DNA of 64,000 bases, taken from NCBI RefSeq assembly GCF_002532045.1, contig NZ_NWTG01000004.1:186001-250000 (forward strand). The letters run 5' to 3'. The DNA is from Bradyrhizobium sp. C9. GTDB lineage: Bacteria > Pseudomonadota > Alphaproteobacteria > Rhizobiales > Xanthobacteraceae. The notes below the pieces were generated by a model that was not told the DNA's origin, searched no databases, and saw only the letters and a list, made by a program, of their open reading frames with translations. The position numbers were made by a program, and so were the translations under genes. Of the stretch, positions 1-9,700 are shown piece by piece. Within the stretch, counting starts at the first letter, position 1; each line of letters opens with the position of its first letter.

Positions 1-1212
1 TGTCAGCAAGGGCGAGGCGATCGCGGCCGCGAGCAACACGCCCCAATGCAGCCAGCCGCCGACGCCGTAACTCTCGTAATACATCTTGTCGCCGGCGATC
101 CCGAGCAGCGTCCCTGCCGTCGTTGCCGAAATCGCGACCGCGATCCAGGCCGACGGCCGCGGCGTCCAGGGCCGGCGGCGCAGGGTCAGCCAGGCCGCGA
201 GGAAGGTGGCGATCGACAGTGCCATGCCGCCCGCCATCTGCAGCTTCCAGGCCGGATAGTTGCTGATCGCAACGCCGGGTGGATACTTGACCTGCCGCTT
301 GACGGCATCGAACAGGCCCCAGTTGCCGCCGACGGTGCCCTCGAGCTTGCGCTTCCAGGGCTGGTCATAGGCTTCGATCAGGTTGACCCGAAAACCCTCG
401 CGCTTGGCGAGATCGAGGATCTCGGACACCACCCGCGCCTGGTTGGTGCGCGACGGCAAGGCGCCCTCCCGCATCCGTCCCGCGCTCGGCCAGCCGGTCT
501 CGCCGATCAGGATCTCCTTGCCCGGGAACGTCACCGCCATCCGCTTGCGGATGTCGTCGACATGCGCCGCGGCGTACTTCGCCTTGACCGGGATGTCCTC
601 CCAATACGGCAGGATGTGAATGGTGACGAAATCGACCGCGTCATAGATTTCGCGGTTCTTCAGCCAGTATTCCCAGACGTCGGCATAGGTGACCGGCAGA
701 TTGCCCGCCGCCGCCTTCACCGCGCGGATGTTGCCGGCAAGATCGGTGGCGGTCATCTCGCCGCGCAGCAGCACCTCGTTGCCGACGATCAGCGAAGTGA
801 CGACACCGGGATATTCCTTGGCGAGCCGGACCGCGATCGCGATCTGCTGCAAGTTCTTGAAGCGGTTGCTGCTGAGCCAGATGCCCTGCATCACCTTCAG
901 GCCGACCTTGGCCGCGACGCCGGGCACCTGGTCGAGGCCGTTCTCGATCGAATAGGTCCGCACGCAGTCGGTGACCTTGGCGAGATCGGCAAGGTCCTGC
1001 TCGATCTGCTCAACCGGAATCTGGGTGGTCGGATCGAGCGGCGTCTGGGCGCCGCGGAACGGCGTGTAGGACACGCATTGCAACTTTGCGGCAGGATCGA
1101 TCGGCGCACGCGCGAGCGTGATCGGCGTGGCGAGCCACCACCACACAGATGCAATCACGGCGAGCGAGATCAGGAGAAGCGCCAGCGGCGTACGAAGCGA
1201 AATCGGTTCCAT
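1..1212 (-). CDS. GH17 family membrane beta-glucan enzyme, 3' end off the left edge (NdvC-like)
   Basis: The minus strand is open for 404 codons from the ATG at 1212 to the window edge. The N-terminus has one hydrophobic segment (about residues 8-24, LALLLISLAVIASVWWW). It is followed by a glycoside hydrolase family 17 domain with the two expected acid-residue motifs, LIVGNEVLLRGE and ILIGETGWPS. A second hydrophobic stretch begins near residue 325, so the protein is membrane bound. GH17 domains in proteobacteria act in building or branching beta-1,3/1,6-glucans. The divergent neighbour at 2262 carries the same domain fused to a glycosyltransferase, so both probably serve cyclic glucan synthesis, and NdvC of Bradyrhizobium is the likely counterpart. 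The 425-codon plus-strand frame over it is an antisense shadow. Confidence 0.85.
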   Translation of the reverse strand, partial: MEPISLRTPLALLLISLAVIASVWWWLATPITLARAPIDPAAKLQCVSYTPFRGAQTPLDPTTQIPVEQIEQDLADLAKVTDCVRTYSIENGLDQVPGVAAKVGLKVMQGIWLSSNRFKNLQQIAIAVRLAKEYPGVVTSLIVGNEVLLRGEMTATDLAGNIRAVKAAAGNLPVTYADVWEYWLKNREIYDAVDFVTIHILPYWEDIPVKAKYAAAHVDDIRKRMAVTFPGKEILIGETGWPSAGRMREGALPSRTNQARVVSEILDLAKREGFRVNLIEAYDQPWKRKLEGTVGGNWGLFDAVKRQVKYPPGVAISNYPAWKLQMAGGMALSIATFLAAWLTLRRRPWTPRPSAWIAVAISATTAGTLLGIAGDKMYYESYGVGGWLHWGVLLAAAIASPLLT

Positions 1213-1456
1213 CCTCCGGGGGACCGTCGAATTAGCCGGTCACAGCCCGTCTGCCAAGTCCAGGAATCGGTCAATACCATGGTTGTCCTGCGACAGTTTT
1301 GCGCTGGGTCGATAAAGTTGTGAGTTTGCTGGACAAAATACCAAATTCCAGTCATCAGATTTCGCCAGAGTCTCCGCCGCACTGGAGACCTATTTGGACG
1401 GCATCACGCGAGCCGTTAGGATGATCCCGCAGGGGCCGGAACATATCGGGGAATGC

Positions 1457-2068
1457 ATGCGTCGACGGCTGCTTGAGTTGAAGAACACTGCTTTGCGTCA
1501 TCTTGCTGTAACGGGCCTCGTCACAGCGCTCGCGCTCCTGAACGGAGCCGGCGGCGCGTTCGCCCAGAGCGGCACGCCGAATCCGCCTGACCAGGCCAAA
1601 CAGCAGCCTGGCCAGCCCGACGCCAATGCCAACGCCGTGCGGGAGGCCAACCAACGCAAGGTCGAGGAGTTCGTCGAGGCCCAGCAGGCCATCAACGGCC
1701 CGGCCGGCAACCCGGAATGCGTCTGGCTCGGCCGCCGCGTGGTCCGCCTGATGTGGAACGACGACCTCGACACCGCGTTCCGCCACCTCGACCTCTACGA
1801 TCGGTTCGGCTGCCCCGGCGGCCACGTCCAGGCCGCATTCCGCTGCCTGACCCGGTTCGGCGCCCAGATCGACGACAAGGTGCGCGGCAGCCTCGACGGC
1901 CGCATCCACGCCTGCTGGATCAACCCGGGTGCCCAGCCGCAGGCCGCGGCAGCCGCCGCCGCGCCCACCCCGGCGCCGTCGACGGCCGGCAATGCCGCGC
2001 CAGCGCCGGCCGCCTCGCCCTCGCCGGCGCCGACCCCGTCGGCGACACCGGCGCCGGCGTCGAAATAG
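1457..2068 (+). CDS. Secreted proline/alanine-tailed protein between two glucan-synthesis genes
   Basis: 203 residues if the ATG at 1457 is used; that start gives a clear signal peptide (positive MRRRLLELK, hydrophobic core, AFAQ cleavage site near residue 37). Starting at 1394 would bury the signal. The middle part has paired cysteines (NPECVW, RFGCPGG, AFRCLTRF, HACW) that could form disulfides. The C-terminal 40 residues are low-complexity Ala/Pro. I do not recognise a domain. Its position between a GH17 membrane protein and an NdvB-type synthase makes it a candidate for the small ndvD gene of the Bradyrhizobium glucan locus, but that rests on context only. Confidence 0.75.
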   Translation: MRRRLLELKNTALRHLAVTGLVTALALLNGAGGAFAQSGTPNPPDQAKQQPGQPDANANAVREANQRKVEEFVEAQQAINGPAGNPECVWLGRRVVRLMWNDDLDTAFRHLDLYDRFGCPGGHVQAAFRCLTRFGAQIDDKVRGSLDGRIHACWINPGAQPQAAAAAAAPTPAPSTAGNAAPAPAASPSPAPTPSATPAPASK

Positions 2069-2261
2069 CCGCATCATGCGATCGGGTCCGGCCGCGATTT
2101 TTTTCGCGGCTGGAACGGCTTGCGCCCTTAAAACGCCATTGCGGCATACCAGTTGTTAAATCGGATGGCGGAGATATCTTTCCCTCCGCCGCTATGTTGG
2201 TCGAACCCAGGGGACGGGTTCGCTTAGTCCTCAATCTCAGGCCCCGTATGGTTTAACCGCG

Positions 2262-5090
2262 ATGCGCGCCGTCGTCGCCGTCCTGTTGCTTGTCACCGCT
2301 GCCCACGCCGCCCTGTGGGGTCTCTTCCAGGAGAAGCAGTCGGCGCCCGATTTCCGTGGCACGTTGCCGAGCCTGTCCTACGCCCCGTTCGAGTCCGGCC
2401 ACACCGTCGCAGATGTTGCCGCCGACACCGAGAAGGTGCGCACCGACCTGCGAAAGCTCTCGACGCTTACAAAGGCGGTCCGCCTCTATTCGTCGACCGA
2501 AGGCAACGAGCTGGTGCCGCCGGTCGCCGCCGAGTTCGGCATGAAGGTCACGGTCGGCGCCTGGATCGACAAGGACGCCAACCGCAACAATCGCGAGATC
2601 GAAGCCGCGATCAACCTGGCCAAGCGCAACAGCAACGTCATCGGCATCGTGGTCGGCAACGAAACCGTATTCCGCGGCGAGCAGGTCCCGCTGGAGAACC
2701 TCGGCTCGGTTCCGGAAATCGGCGTGCCACCCGAGGAGTCCGAACGGATCCTCCGCGAGGAGGCGCAACGCCTGCACGACGCGGAAACGCAGCCTGAAGA
2801 CAAGCGGTCCGAAGCCGTCAAATGGGCGATCGCCGAAAGCAACGTCCACCGGCTGATCAAGGTGATCCAGCGCGTCAAGAAGTCGGTCAGTGTTCCCGTC
2901 ACGACCGGTGAAATCTGGAACATCTGGCGCGACCATCCGCAGCTCGCCAACTCGTCCGACTTCATCGCCGCGCACGTGCTGCCGTACTGGGAAAATTTCA
3001 CCGACAAGCAGGCGGTGGATCAGGCGGTCGACCGCTACAATCTGTTGCGCGACTCGTTCCCCGGCAAGCGCATCCTGATCGCCGAATTCGGCTGGCCGAG
3101 CCAGGGCTACAATCTGCGCAGCGCCGAGCCCGGCCCGTTCCAGCAGGCCACCGTGCTGCGCAATTTCGTCGCGCGCGCCGAAGCGATCGGCATGGACTAC
3201 AACATCGTTGAAGCCATCGATCAGCCGTGGAAGTTCTTCGAAGGCGGCGTCGGTCCCTACTGGGGCGTCCTCAATGCCGACCGCGAGGCCAAGTTCGCCT
3301 GGACCGGCCCGGTCACCGATCTGAACTACTGGAAGATCGCACTGGTCGCCGTGCTGGTTGGCCTCTTCATGTCGCTGCCGATCCTGCGGCTGGACCAGCC
3401 GACCGTGATGCAGGCGCTGCTGCTGTCGGCCGCAGCTAACGGCGTCGGCGCCTGGGTTGCGACCGTGTTCTCGTACTGGACCACGCACTACTTCGTCTGG
3501 GGTTCGGCCTTTGCGCTCAGCCTCGGCCTCGTGCTGCTGGTTCCGCTGGTCCTGATCGCGATGGCGCGGATCGAGGAGATCGCAGCGGTGGCGTTCGGAC
3601 GCGGCCCGCGCCGGCTGATCGGCAAGAGCGAGCCGCTCGCGCCCGCCACGATGGGCGAGGACGTCAAGTTTCCGAAGGTCTCGATCCACATCCCGGCCTA
3701 TTTTGAACCGGTCGAGATGCTGAAGCAGACGCTCGATGCGGTGTCGCGGCTCGACTATCCGAATTTCGAGTGCGTCTGCATCATCAACAACACCCCCGAT
3801 CCCGACTTCTGGCGGCCGATCCAGGATCACTGCCGGATGCTCGGCGAGCGCTTCAAGTTCATCAATGCCGAGAAGGTGCAGGGATTCAAGGCCGGCGCGC
3901 TGCGGATTGCGATGGAGCGGACGGCGGCGGACGCCGAGATCATCGGCATCATCGACGCCGACTATGTCGTGCATCCGGACTGGCTCAAGGACCTGGTGCC
4001 GGCGTTCGCCGATCCGCGCGTCGGCCTGGTGCAGGCACCGCAGGAGCATCGCGACGGCGACCGCTCACTGATGCACTACATCATGAACGGCGAGTATGCC
4101 GGCTTCTTCGATATCGGCATGGTCCAGCGCAACGAGTTCAACGCCATCATCGTGCACGGCACGATGTGCCTGATCCGCCGCGCCGCGATGGACAAGGCCG
4201 GCGGCTGGTCCTCTGACACGATCTGCGAGGACACCGATCTCGGCCTCTCGATCCAGCAGCAGGGCTGGCTGACGCACTACACCAATGTGCGTTACGGCGA
4301 AGGCCTGCTGCCCGACACCTATGAGGCGTTCAAGAAGCAGCGCCACCGCTGGGCCTATGGCGGCTTCCAGATCGTCAAGAAGCACTGGCGGCGCTTCCTG
4401 CCCGGCGCCAGCCGGCTGACGCCGGACCAGCGCCGCGAATTCTCGCTCGGCTGGCTCAACTGGCTCGGGGCCGAAAGCCTTGGCGTCGTGGTCGCGATCC
4501 TCAATCTGATCTGGGTGCCGATCGTGGCCTTCGCCGACATCGCGATCCCCGACAAGATCCTGACCCTTCCGATCATTGCCTCCTTCATCGTCTCGCTGAT
4601 GCACTTCGTGGTGCTCTACCGGCTGCGGGTGAACATCAAGGCGGCCCAGATGCTGGGCGCCATGATCGCGGCGATGAGCGTGCAGTGGACGGTGTCGCGC
4701 GCGGTGGCGCAGGGCCTGATCACCGAGCATCTCGCCTTCGCCCGCACCTCGAAGGGCGGCCTGTCGCGGATGTCGATCGAATTCCAGGCGTTCTGGGAGG
4801 CCGTGATCGGCGTGCTGCTGCTGATCGGCGCCATCGTGCTCGTCGTCACCAACGGCACCAAGCAGGTGCGCGAGATCTACATCTTCGCCGGCGTGCTGGT
4901 GCTGCAAAGCCTGCCGTTCCTTGCCGCCGTTTCCATCGCGATCCTGGAGAATTCGCGGATCAACGAGTTCGCATTCTGGCGCAACAGCGCGATCCGGACG
5001 GCGGAACTGATCGGGCTCCGCCCGGTCAGCCTGCCCTCGGTCGCCGCCCCGTCGCAGCCGGTCGGCTCGGAAATCCGCCACGACAGCTGA
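2262..5090 (+). CDS. ndvB: Cyclic beta-(1,3)(1,6)-glucan synthase, GH17-GT2 fusion
   Basis: 942 residues. Residues 1-20 are a membrane anchor. Residues about 35-345 form a GH17 domain with catalytic motifs IVVGNETVFRGE (near 130) and LIAEFGWPSQG (near 274). Two or three membrane spans follow (about 360-440). Residues about 470-720 are a family 2 glycosyltransferase with the IIDADYV metal/sugar motif near 566 and the QRHRW acceptor motif near 693. Further spans lie at the C-terminus. Family knowledge: such inner-membrane fusions polymerise UDP-glucose and cyclise the chain into periplasmic glucans needed for osmotic adaptation and nodulation. The start at 2262 is the first ATG of the frame and gives an immediate hydrophobic anchor; no strong ribosome site is visible. 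Confidence 0.9.
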   Translation: MRAVVAVLLLVTAAHAALWGLFQEKQSAPDFRGTLPSLSYAPFESGHTVADVAADTEKVRTDLRKLSTLTKAVRLYSSTEGNELVPPVAAEFGMKVTVGAWIDKDANRNNREIEAAINLAKRNSNVIGIVVGNETVFRGEQVPLENLGSVPEIGVPPEESERILREEAQRLHDAETQPEDKRSEAVKWAIAESNVHRLIKVIQRVKKSVSVPVTTGEIWNIWRDHPQLANSSDFIAAHVLPYWENFTDKQAVDQAVDRYNLLRDSFPGKRILIAEFGWPSQGYNLRSAEPGPFQQATVLRNFVARAEAIGMDYNIVEAIDQPWKFFEGGVGPYWGVLNADREAKFAWTGPVTDLNYWKIALVAVLVGLFMSLPILRLDQPTVMQALLLSAAANGVGAWVATVFSYWTTHYFVWGSAFALSLGLVLLVPLVLIAMARIEEIAAVAFGRGPRRLIGKSEPLAPATMGEDVKFPKVSIHIPAYFEPVEMLKQTLDAVSRLDYPNFECVCIINNTPDPDFWRPIQDHCRMLGERFKFINAEKVQGFKAGALRIAMERTAADAEIIGIIDADYVVHPDWLKDLVPAFADPRVGLVQAPQEHRDGDRSLMHYIMNGEYAGFFDIGMVQRNEFNAIIVHGTMCLIRRAAMDKAGGWSSDTICEDTDLGLSIQQQGWLTHYTNVRYGEGLLPDTYEAFKKQRHRWAYGGFQIVKKHWRRFLPGASRLTPDQRREFSLGWLNWLGAESLGVVVAILNLIWVPIVAFADIAIPDKILTLPIIASFIVSLMHFVVLYRLRVNIKAAQMLGAMIAAMSVQWTVSRAVAQGLITEHLAFARTSKGGLSRMSIEFQAFWEAVIGVLLLIGAIVLVVTNGTKQVREIYIFAGVLVLQSLPFLAAVSIAILENSRINEFAFWRNSAIRTAELIGLRPVSLPSVAAPSQPVGSEIRHDS

Positions 5091-5268
5091 GCTACTTCAA
5101 GAAACGGCCCTAAACACAGGCATCGGAACGGCAAATTCGCCGCAACGGTGCACAATTGACCGCCCCTCGGCTATTGACCCGATGGGCCCTGCCCCCTACA
5201 CAGCGCGGGCTGGAGCATGATCCGGAGCGGCTCAAGGCCTATCGTCCGGATCCGATGTTCAGGTGAGT

Positions 5269-5344
5269 GAGCGCGTAGCTCAGGCGGTAGAGCACGTGAC
5301 TTTTAATCATGGGGTCGAGGGTTCGAGTCCCTCCGCGCTCACCA
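5269..5344 (+). tRNA. tRNA-Lys(TTT), host copy and probable attB
   Basis: Complete cloverleaf: acceptor GAGCGCG pairs with CGCGCTC; D arm GCTC/GAGC; anticodon stem CGTGA/TCATG with loop CTTTTAA; T arm GAGGG TTCGAGT CCCTC; encoded ACCA. The only plus-strand tRNA in the window. Everything downstream looks phage-like, so its 3' end is the likely integration site. Confidence 0.95.
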
Positions 5345-5496
5345 GCTAACCACCGACAAACAAACCACTTTCCCAAATCGGCGCGCTGCTCGACTGAGGA
5401 GCGGTTGGCAATTTCCGCCTCCGAGTTGGCAAACCCCCGTTCATGGGCCGTTCCGCTGCGGGTCGGCAACGGCGCCCTCGTCGACGGGGGAGCGGC

Positions 5497-5793
5497 ATGA
5501 ACCGCTACGTCCTCAAGCCACGCGAGGCCACGATCCTGGCCCTGCTCCTCGCCGCCGATCGCGAGATGACGGCGCTCGAGATCGGCCGGGACTCCGGCCT
5601 CTGCCGCAACGGCAACACGCGGACCTGGGCCGAACTCGGCTCGTCCCTGATCCGGCCGCTGCTGATCGCCGGCGCCGCGGCGAAGTGCGGCCGCAAACCC
5701 CTTTGCTTCGAAATCACGGAACGCGGTCGGATCGCGATCGCGCTTTTCCGGGTCATCGCCAACAGAAAGGTTCGACATGACGCTGACGCTTGA
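5497..5793 (+). CDS. Small protein, possible winged helix
   Basis: 98 residues from the ATG at 5497, preceded by GGGGGAGCGGC as ribosome site; the longer frame from 5443 has no comparable signal. Residues 8-40 (REATILALLLAADREM, then ALEIGRDSGL) read like the first helices of a winged-helix fold with a recognition-type segment. The rest is basic and ends KVRHDADA. First gene of a four-gene plus-strand run whose members overlap or nearly touch. No family recognised; a transcription or DNA-binding role is only a guess. Confidence 0.6.
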   Translation: MNRYVLKPREATILALLLAADREMTALEIGRDSGLCRNGNTRTWAELGSSLIRPLLIAGAAAKCGRKPLCFEITERGRIAIALFRVIANRKVRHDADA

Positions 5794-6169
5794 CGAGAAG
5801 ATGAATGGCGCCGAGACCCGAGCACGGCAGCAGACGGCGGAGAGGCACTTCTTCGACCAGGCTCAGCCGTTCTTCCCGCTCGGGTTTTCGATCGGCTACC
5901 GCAATCCAGGCCACTGGGACGTTTACGCGAAGCAGTGCCCTGGCTACGCGTCGGCATGGCAAGCCGCGCATCCCGAGGGGGCCACCAGCGCCAACGACGG
6001 CGACCGTGAGCGGGCATTCCGCATCCGTGGTGCCCCGGGCGACGTGCAGGTGATCGATGAGCGTTGGAATCCCAACAATCCGCACCCGCGGGAATGGATG
6101 AAGTTTCGCAGCGTCACCGCGGCAATGGTCTGGATCTGCGAAGAGCTCATGCAGGAGCCGGGCAAATGA
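5777..6169 (+). CDS. Unknown phage protein
   Basis: 130 residues, overlapping the previous gene by 17 bases, with AGAAAGGTTCGAC before the ATG. It is aromatic-rich (HFFDQAQPFFPLGFSIGYR, EWMKFRSVTAAMVWICEEL) and soluble, with no signal or membrane segment. The C-terminal helix MVWICEELMQE looks amphipathic. No domain recognised. The tight overlaps on both sides suggest translational coupling with its neighbours. Confidence 0.65.
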   Translation: MTLTLDEKMNGAETRARQQTAERHFFDQAQPFFPLGFSIGYRNPGHWDVYAKQCPGYASAWQAAHPEGATSANDGDRERAFRIRGAPGDVQVIDERWNPNNPHPREWMKFRSVTAAMVWICEELMQEPGK

Positions 6170-6372
6170 ACAGCCAACTCTTTTGGACCGGCGTGGTCCT
6201 TTTGTTCATCGCGGCCTACTGCCTCGCCAAGACGTGGTTCCAGCCGGCCGGCATCCTGGCGACCGTCGGCGCCGTGCTCATCGTCATCGTGATCCTCACG
6301 GTCGGTATTCCCGCGGCGTTCACCGCCGGCGGCTACGTCATCACCACAATCGCCGAAATGAACGGAGGCTAG
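6166..6372 (+). CDS. Two-span membrane protein
   Basis: 68 residues. The ATG at 6166 overlaps the preceding stop as ATGA, a standard coupling arrangement, and decides the start over an upstream ATG at 6064. Two hydrophobic segments (about residues 6-24 and 27-60) make it an integral membrane protein. No homology recognised; phages often carry such small membrane proteins for exclusion or lysis control. Confidence 0.65.
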   Translation: MNSQLFWTGVVLLFIAAYCLAKTWFQPAGILATVGAVLIVIVILTVGIPAAFTAGGYVITTIAEMNGG

Positions 6373-6375
6373 GCC

Positions 6376-6678
6376 ATGGGCCAACCGGTATCAGACGAGC
6401 GCGCGTTCGAGCTCGCACGCCGTCTAAAAGATCACCTGACGGCCGAGGAGGCTGCGATCGCGATTATGGAATACGCGACCGATGCCATCGAGCAGGAGCG
6501 CGCTGATCGCACCTGGATCTCACCGATTAGGACCGTCGCCGATCTGGCCAACAACCTTCTGACGCTTGACCAGGCGCTCGCCGTCTACGGCGCTTACTTA
6601 ATCGATCAGACGGAGGACAGCTGCCGCGCGCGAGGCCGTTCGCTCTCGCTCGAGCACGTCGTCGACATCCGGATCTAG
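6376..6678 (+). CDS. Unknown small acidic protein
   Basis: 100 residues, three bases after the previous stop, with a GGAGGC ribosome site at about -9. It is helical and acidic (ELARRLKDHLTAEEAAIAIM). The C-terminal part ends RGRSLSLEHVVDIRI. Last gene of the plus-strand group; the large convergent NTPase gene ends 82 bases downstream. No domain recognised. Confidence 0.6.
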   Translation: MGQPVSDERAFELARRLKDHLTAEEAAIAIMEYATDAIEQERADRTWISPIRTVADLANNLLTLDQALAVYGAYLIDQTEDSCRARGRSLSLEHVVDIRI

Positions 6679-6759
6679 CGGGACGCATCCATCCCGCAAA
6701 GCCTGGTTATCTAATCCTCTATAGCCATCTAAACTGGGACACGAAGATCGGTTGGACGC

Positions 6760-9700
6760 TCAATCAAGCCTTTTCGACAGGTCGATGCCGATAACCGTGA
6801 TGTCCTCGACATGGGGATGCTTGTTGGCGATGGATTTCCAGTGAGCGCGAAGCGCCTCAAGCAGCTCTTCGAACTCGACCAGGTCTCCTGATGGAAGTTG
6901 CCATCTCCGTCCCTTGGTGCGGTTCACCATAGCGAAAATGCCGTGCGCGGAGCGATTGTCGCGCAGGTAATCGCCCGAAAGCTGGTTCTCAAGCCGCTCG
7001 AACAGCTGCGGTCCCGTCCAACGCTCCGCCAGCTTGAGCTCGGCTGGCACCGGCGCATCAAAACCAGCGCCGTGGAACCGCAAATCAGGACGTTTGTCGT
7101 CAGCAAACTCCTCTTCCTGCGTAATAGTGTATCGGCCTTGCGCCTTTCCGCGGAGTTCGTGCGCGAGATAGTTGCGCATCTCGGTCTCTTCCTGAACGCG
7201 TTGGAGGACCTTTGCGACGCTGTCGTCGCCGTTTTCAAGATCGTCCTTGAGATCGAGGAGACGCATGATTGCGAGATTGGCGAGCTCCCGGTGGTTTGTC
7301 GGATTGCGATCGAGATGTTCGTGGAAGTCTCTTACTTGCGCCGGCGACCACGGCGTCAGGTCTGCATCCTGCTCGGCTTTAGACTGCGCGTGGGATGCAA
7401 GCCACGGCCGGGATGGGGCATTCGGATGCTGGGCTGCGATCTCAGCGAGGGCCACATATGCCTCCTTGCCGGGGATCTGCTTCAGTTGACTGAATAGGGC
7501 GTTGCGGGCGTTCTGAGCATTGTCGCGCAACCCTGGGGAATACACGCCACCGCCGGATCGATCGATATCTTCGTCCTCGCGGATATAGCGCTGCATCAGG
7601 AGAAACAGTTCCTTCAAGTGCGTTGCCGTGGCGTGTCGTCGCCGAATGCCCGTTGACTCCGAACGGTGCCCGCCCAGAATCCGTGTAACGAAGGTCATCG
7701 CGAACGCTGTCTGCGCCTTAGCATCCGTAATGGACGCAAGGTGTGTTGCGACCGCCGGTATCGCTTGCTCCGGGTCTACGCCGACCCAGACTGCGTACCA
7801 TATCGCCGCAACATCGGCATCGGTGGCCTGCTGGGCTTTGAGCTGCGCGAGCGCAGCCAGGTCCTCGTCGGAAACCGAGGTGCTGCCCTGAACGACGGCC
7901 AGCAGCTTGCCGAGATTGAAGAGACTGCGGACGACGTTAGTGCGAAGGAATTCCAGAATGGCTGGTGCCAGTTGCTCCCACGCCCATTGTCCCGACCAGC
8001 TCACATCGCTTAACAGATAGTGCGACTCTTCATCCGGCTTTTCGGACAACACCTCCTGTCTGATTTCATTCAAAAGGAAGTCGCCAACAATCTCAGGATA
8101 GGCTTCGAACAGCTTCGGAAACCACGGAGGAAAGCCATTCAGTTCATGGGCAGCGTAGCGGCACGCAATAAGCACCTCGTCTTTGGATAGGTTTGACGGC
8201 CAATCAGGTGTTTCCGCCGCTTCGACATCCAAACCCGCAAGACCAAAGATGACAAAGATCGGCGTCGAGTTTGTTGGCGCGCCTTCGGAGCGGAGCACCG
8301 GTCGATACCTGCGCCAGTAGGTTGTCACCCCCTCGCGATAGGCTTGCGCAACCTCTTCGCCGAACTCGGGAATTAGTTCGCGCCAACGGCCGACAGTCCA
8401 TCGGTTGGCCCGCTCGGCTTTCTCGCGGAGGTACTCGTGCAAGTACCACTGAGCGTTTGAGATGTCGGTCGGGGTCTTCAACTGCGGCGCGCGGACGAAC
8501 TCGACATGCGAGAGGATAAATTCCCTGGATTTCGCGCGGTCGTCTCGTTCCTTTTTCTCCCTCGCGGCGGCGCGCTTCTTCCACTTCGTTTCTTCGCGGT
8601 CGTGCTCGCTGACGGGAGGGTTGAGAAGCTCCTCAAGACGCTCTTCAAGCTCGGAATTGCTCCGCACAAGCTCGCTAAGCAGGTCGAGCCACATCGGCGG
8701 CCGATTGCCTTTCGCGTAGATTGCAAACGCGAGCGTGAGAGCAACTAGCTTGTCGTCTTGATCCGCTTCTGCGCGAATAGCCCCGGCTGCATAGTCGAAG
8801 TCATCCACCCCAAATTCCCAATAAGCGCCCAGCGTTGCAGCCTGCCAGAAGTACGTCAGGCGGCGCTCATGCTTCGTATAGCGGATGCTCTCGCGCAAGC
8901 TGTGCACGTCATACCAGAATGCCGCCCGGTTGAGCTCCAACCACGCGGGCACCAGCTTTCCGAACTCGGCCTTCAGGTCGCGAAGATCGTCATCCCAATC
9001 CTTGATCGCCCTGAACTTATGAAGGATGCCGAGCGTGGGCCTTTCGAGCGCTTCTACCCGTCTTTCCCGGATGAGCCTCTCGGCGGCGATCGAAGCAGCC
9101 TTGAGGAGCCACGCATTCTTCTTCGATACGTCGCAAAAGCCTCGCTCGATGAACGGAGGGGATTCCAGCAAAAGATTGAGGCCCTCAGCAAGGCTAGGCA
9201 GAAGCTCGGCGGGCGCGGCTTCGACAACTCGGGCGACAGCATCCGTCAGAGAGTCGACGGAAAAACGTTCCTTCGAGCCTGCTTTGCTCAAGGCCTCAAG
9301 AAGCCACGCGACTGTTTCGGGCGTCGGGTCAGGCGCGGCAACGAGCTCGCTGAGCCAATCGCGGTTGAGCACGGGCGCCTCATTCAGGAAGCTGGTTCGA
9401 AGGTCGTCCAGGTCTTGGGGCGTTGCAACCTCACGGGTCGCGCGTATCGCTGCGGTTCGCGTGTATTGTGCCGTGCTCGGGGAAATCGCTAGGGCTTTTG
9501 CTTCGCCCTTGAGCGCACCAAGGCGTCCCAGCCAGACCATCCTTATGAGAAAGCTGACGATCTCTGCATTCGCAGCATATGTCTTGAGATGAGCACGGAT
9601 ATCCTCGACCAATTCGGGGCTCGCGAAGCGCTGCACTGCGGCATAGTCGAGAGCACTGCGGCCGGACTTCCCGGACGCGAGCTCCTTGCACACATCGGCG

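Noticed and set aside
46..1323. Plus-strand open frame of 425 codons
   Set aside because: Antisense shadow: the minus strand encodes a GH17 protein with intact catalytic motifs over the same bases.
2253..5081. Long minus-strand frames over the glucan synthase
   Set aside because: High-GC mirror frames rich in Arg, His, Asp and Gly; the plus strand has clear GH17 and GT2 motifs.
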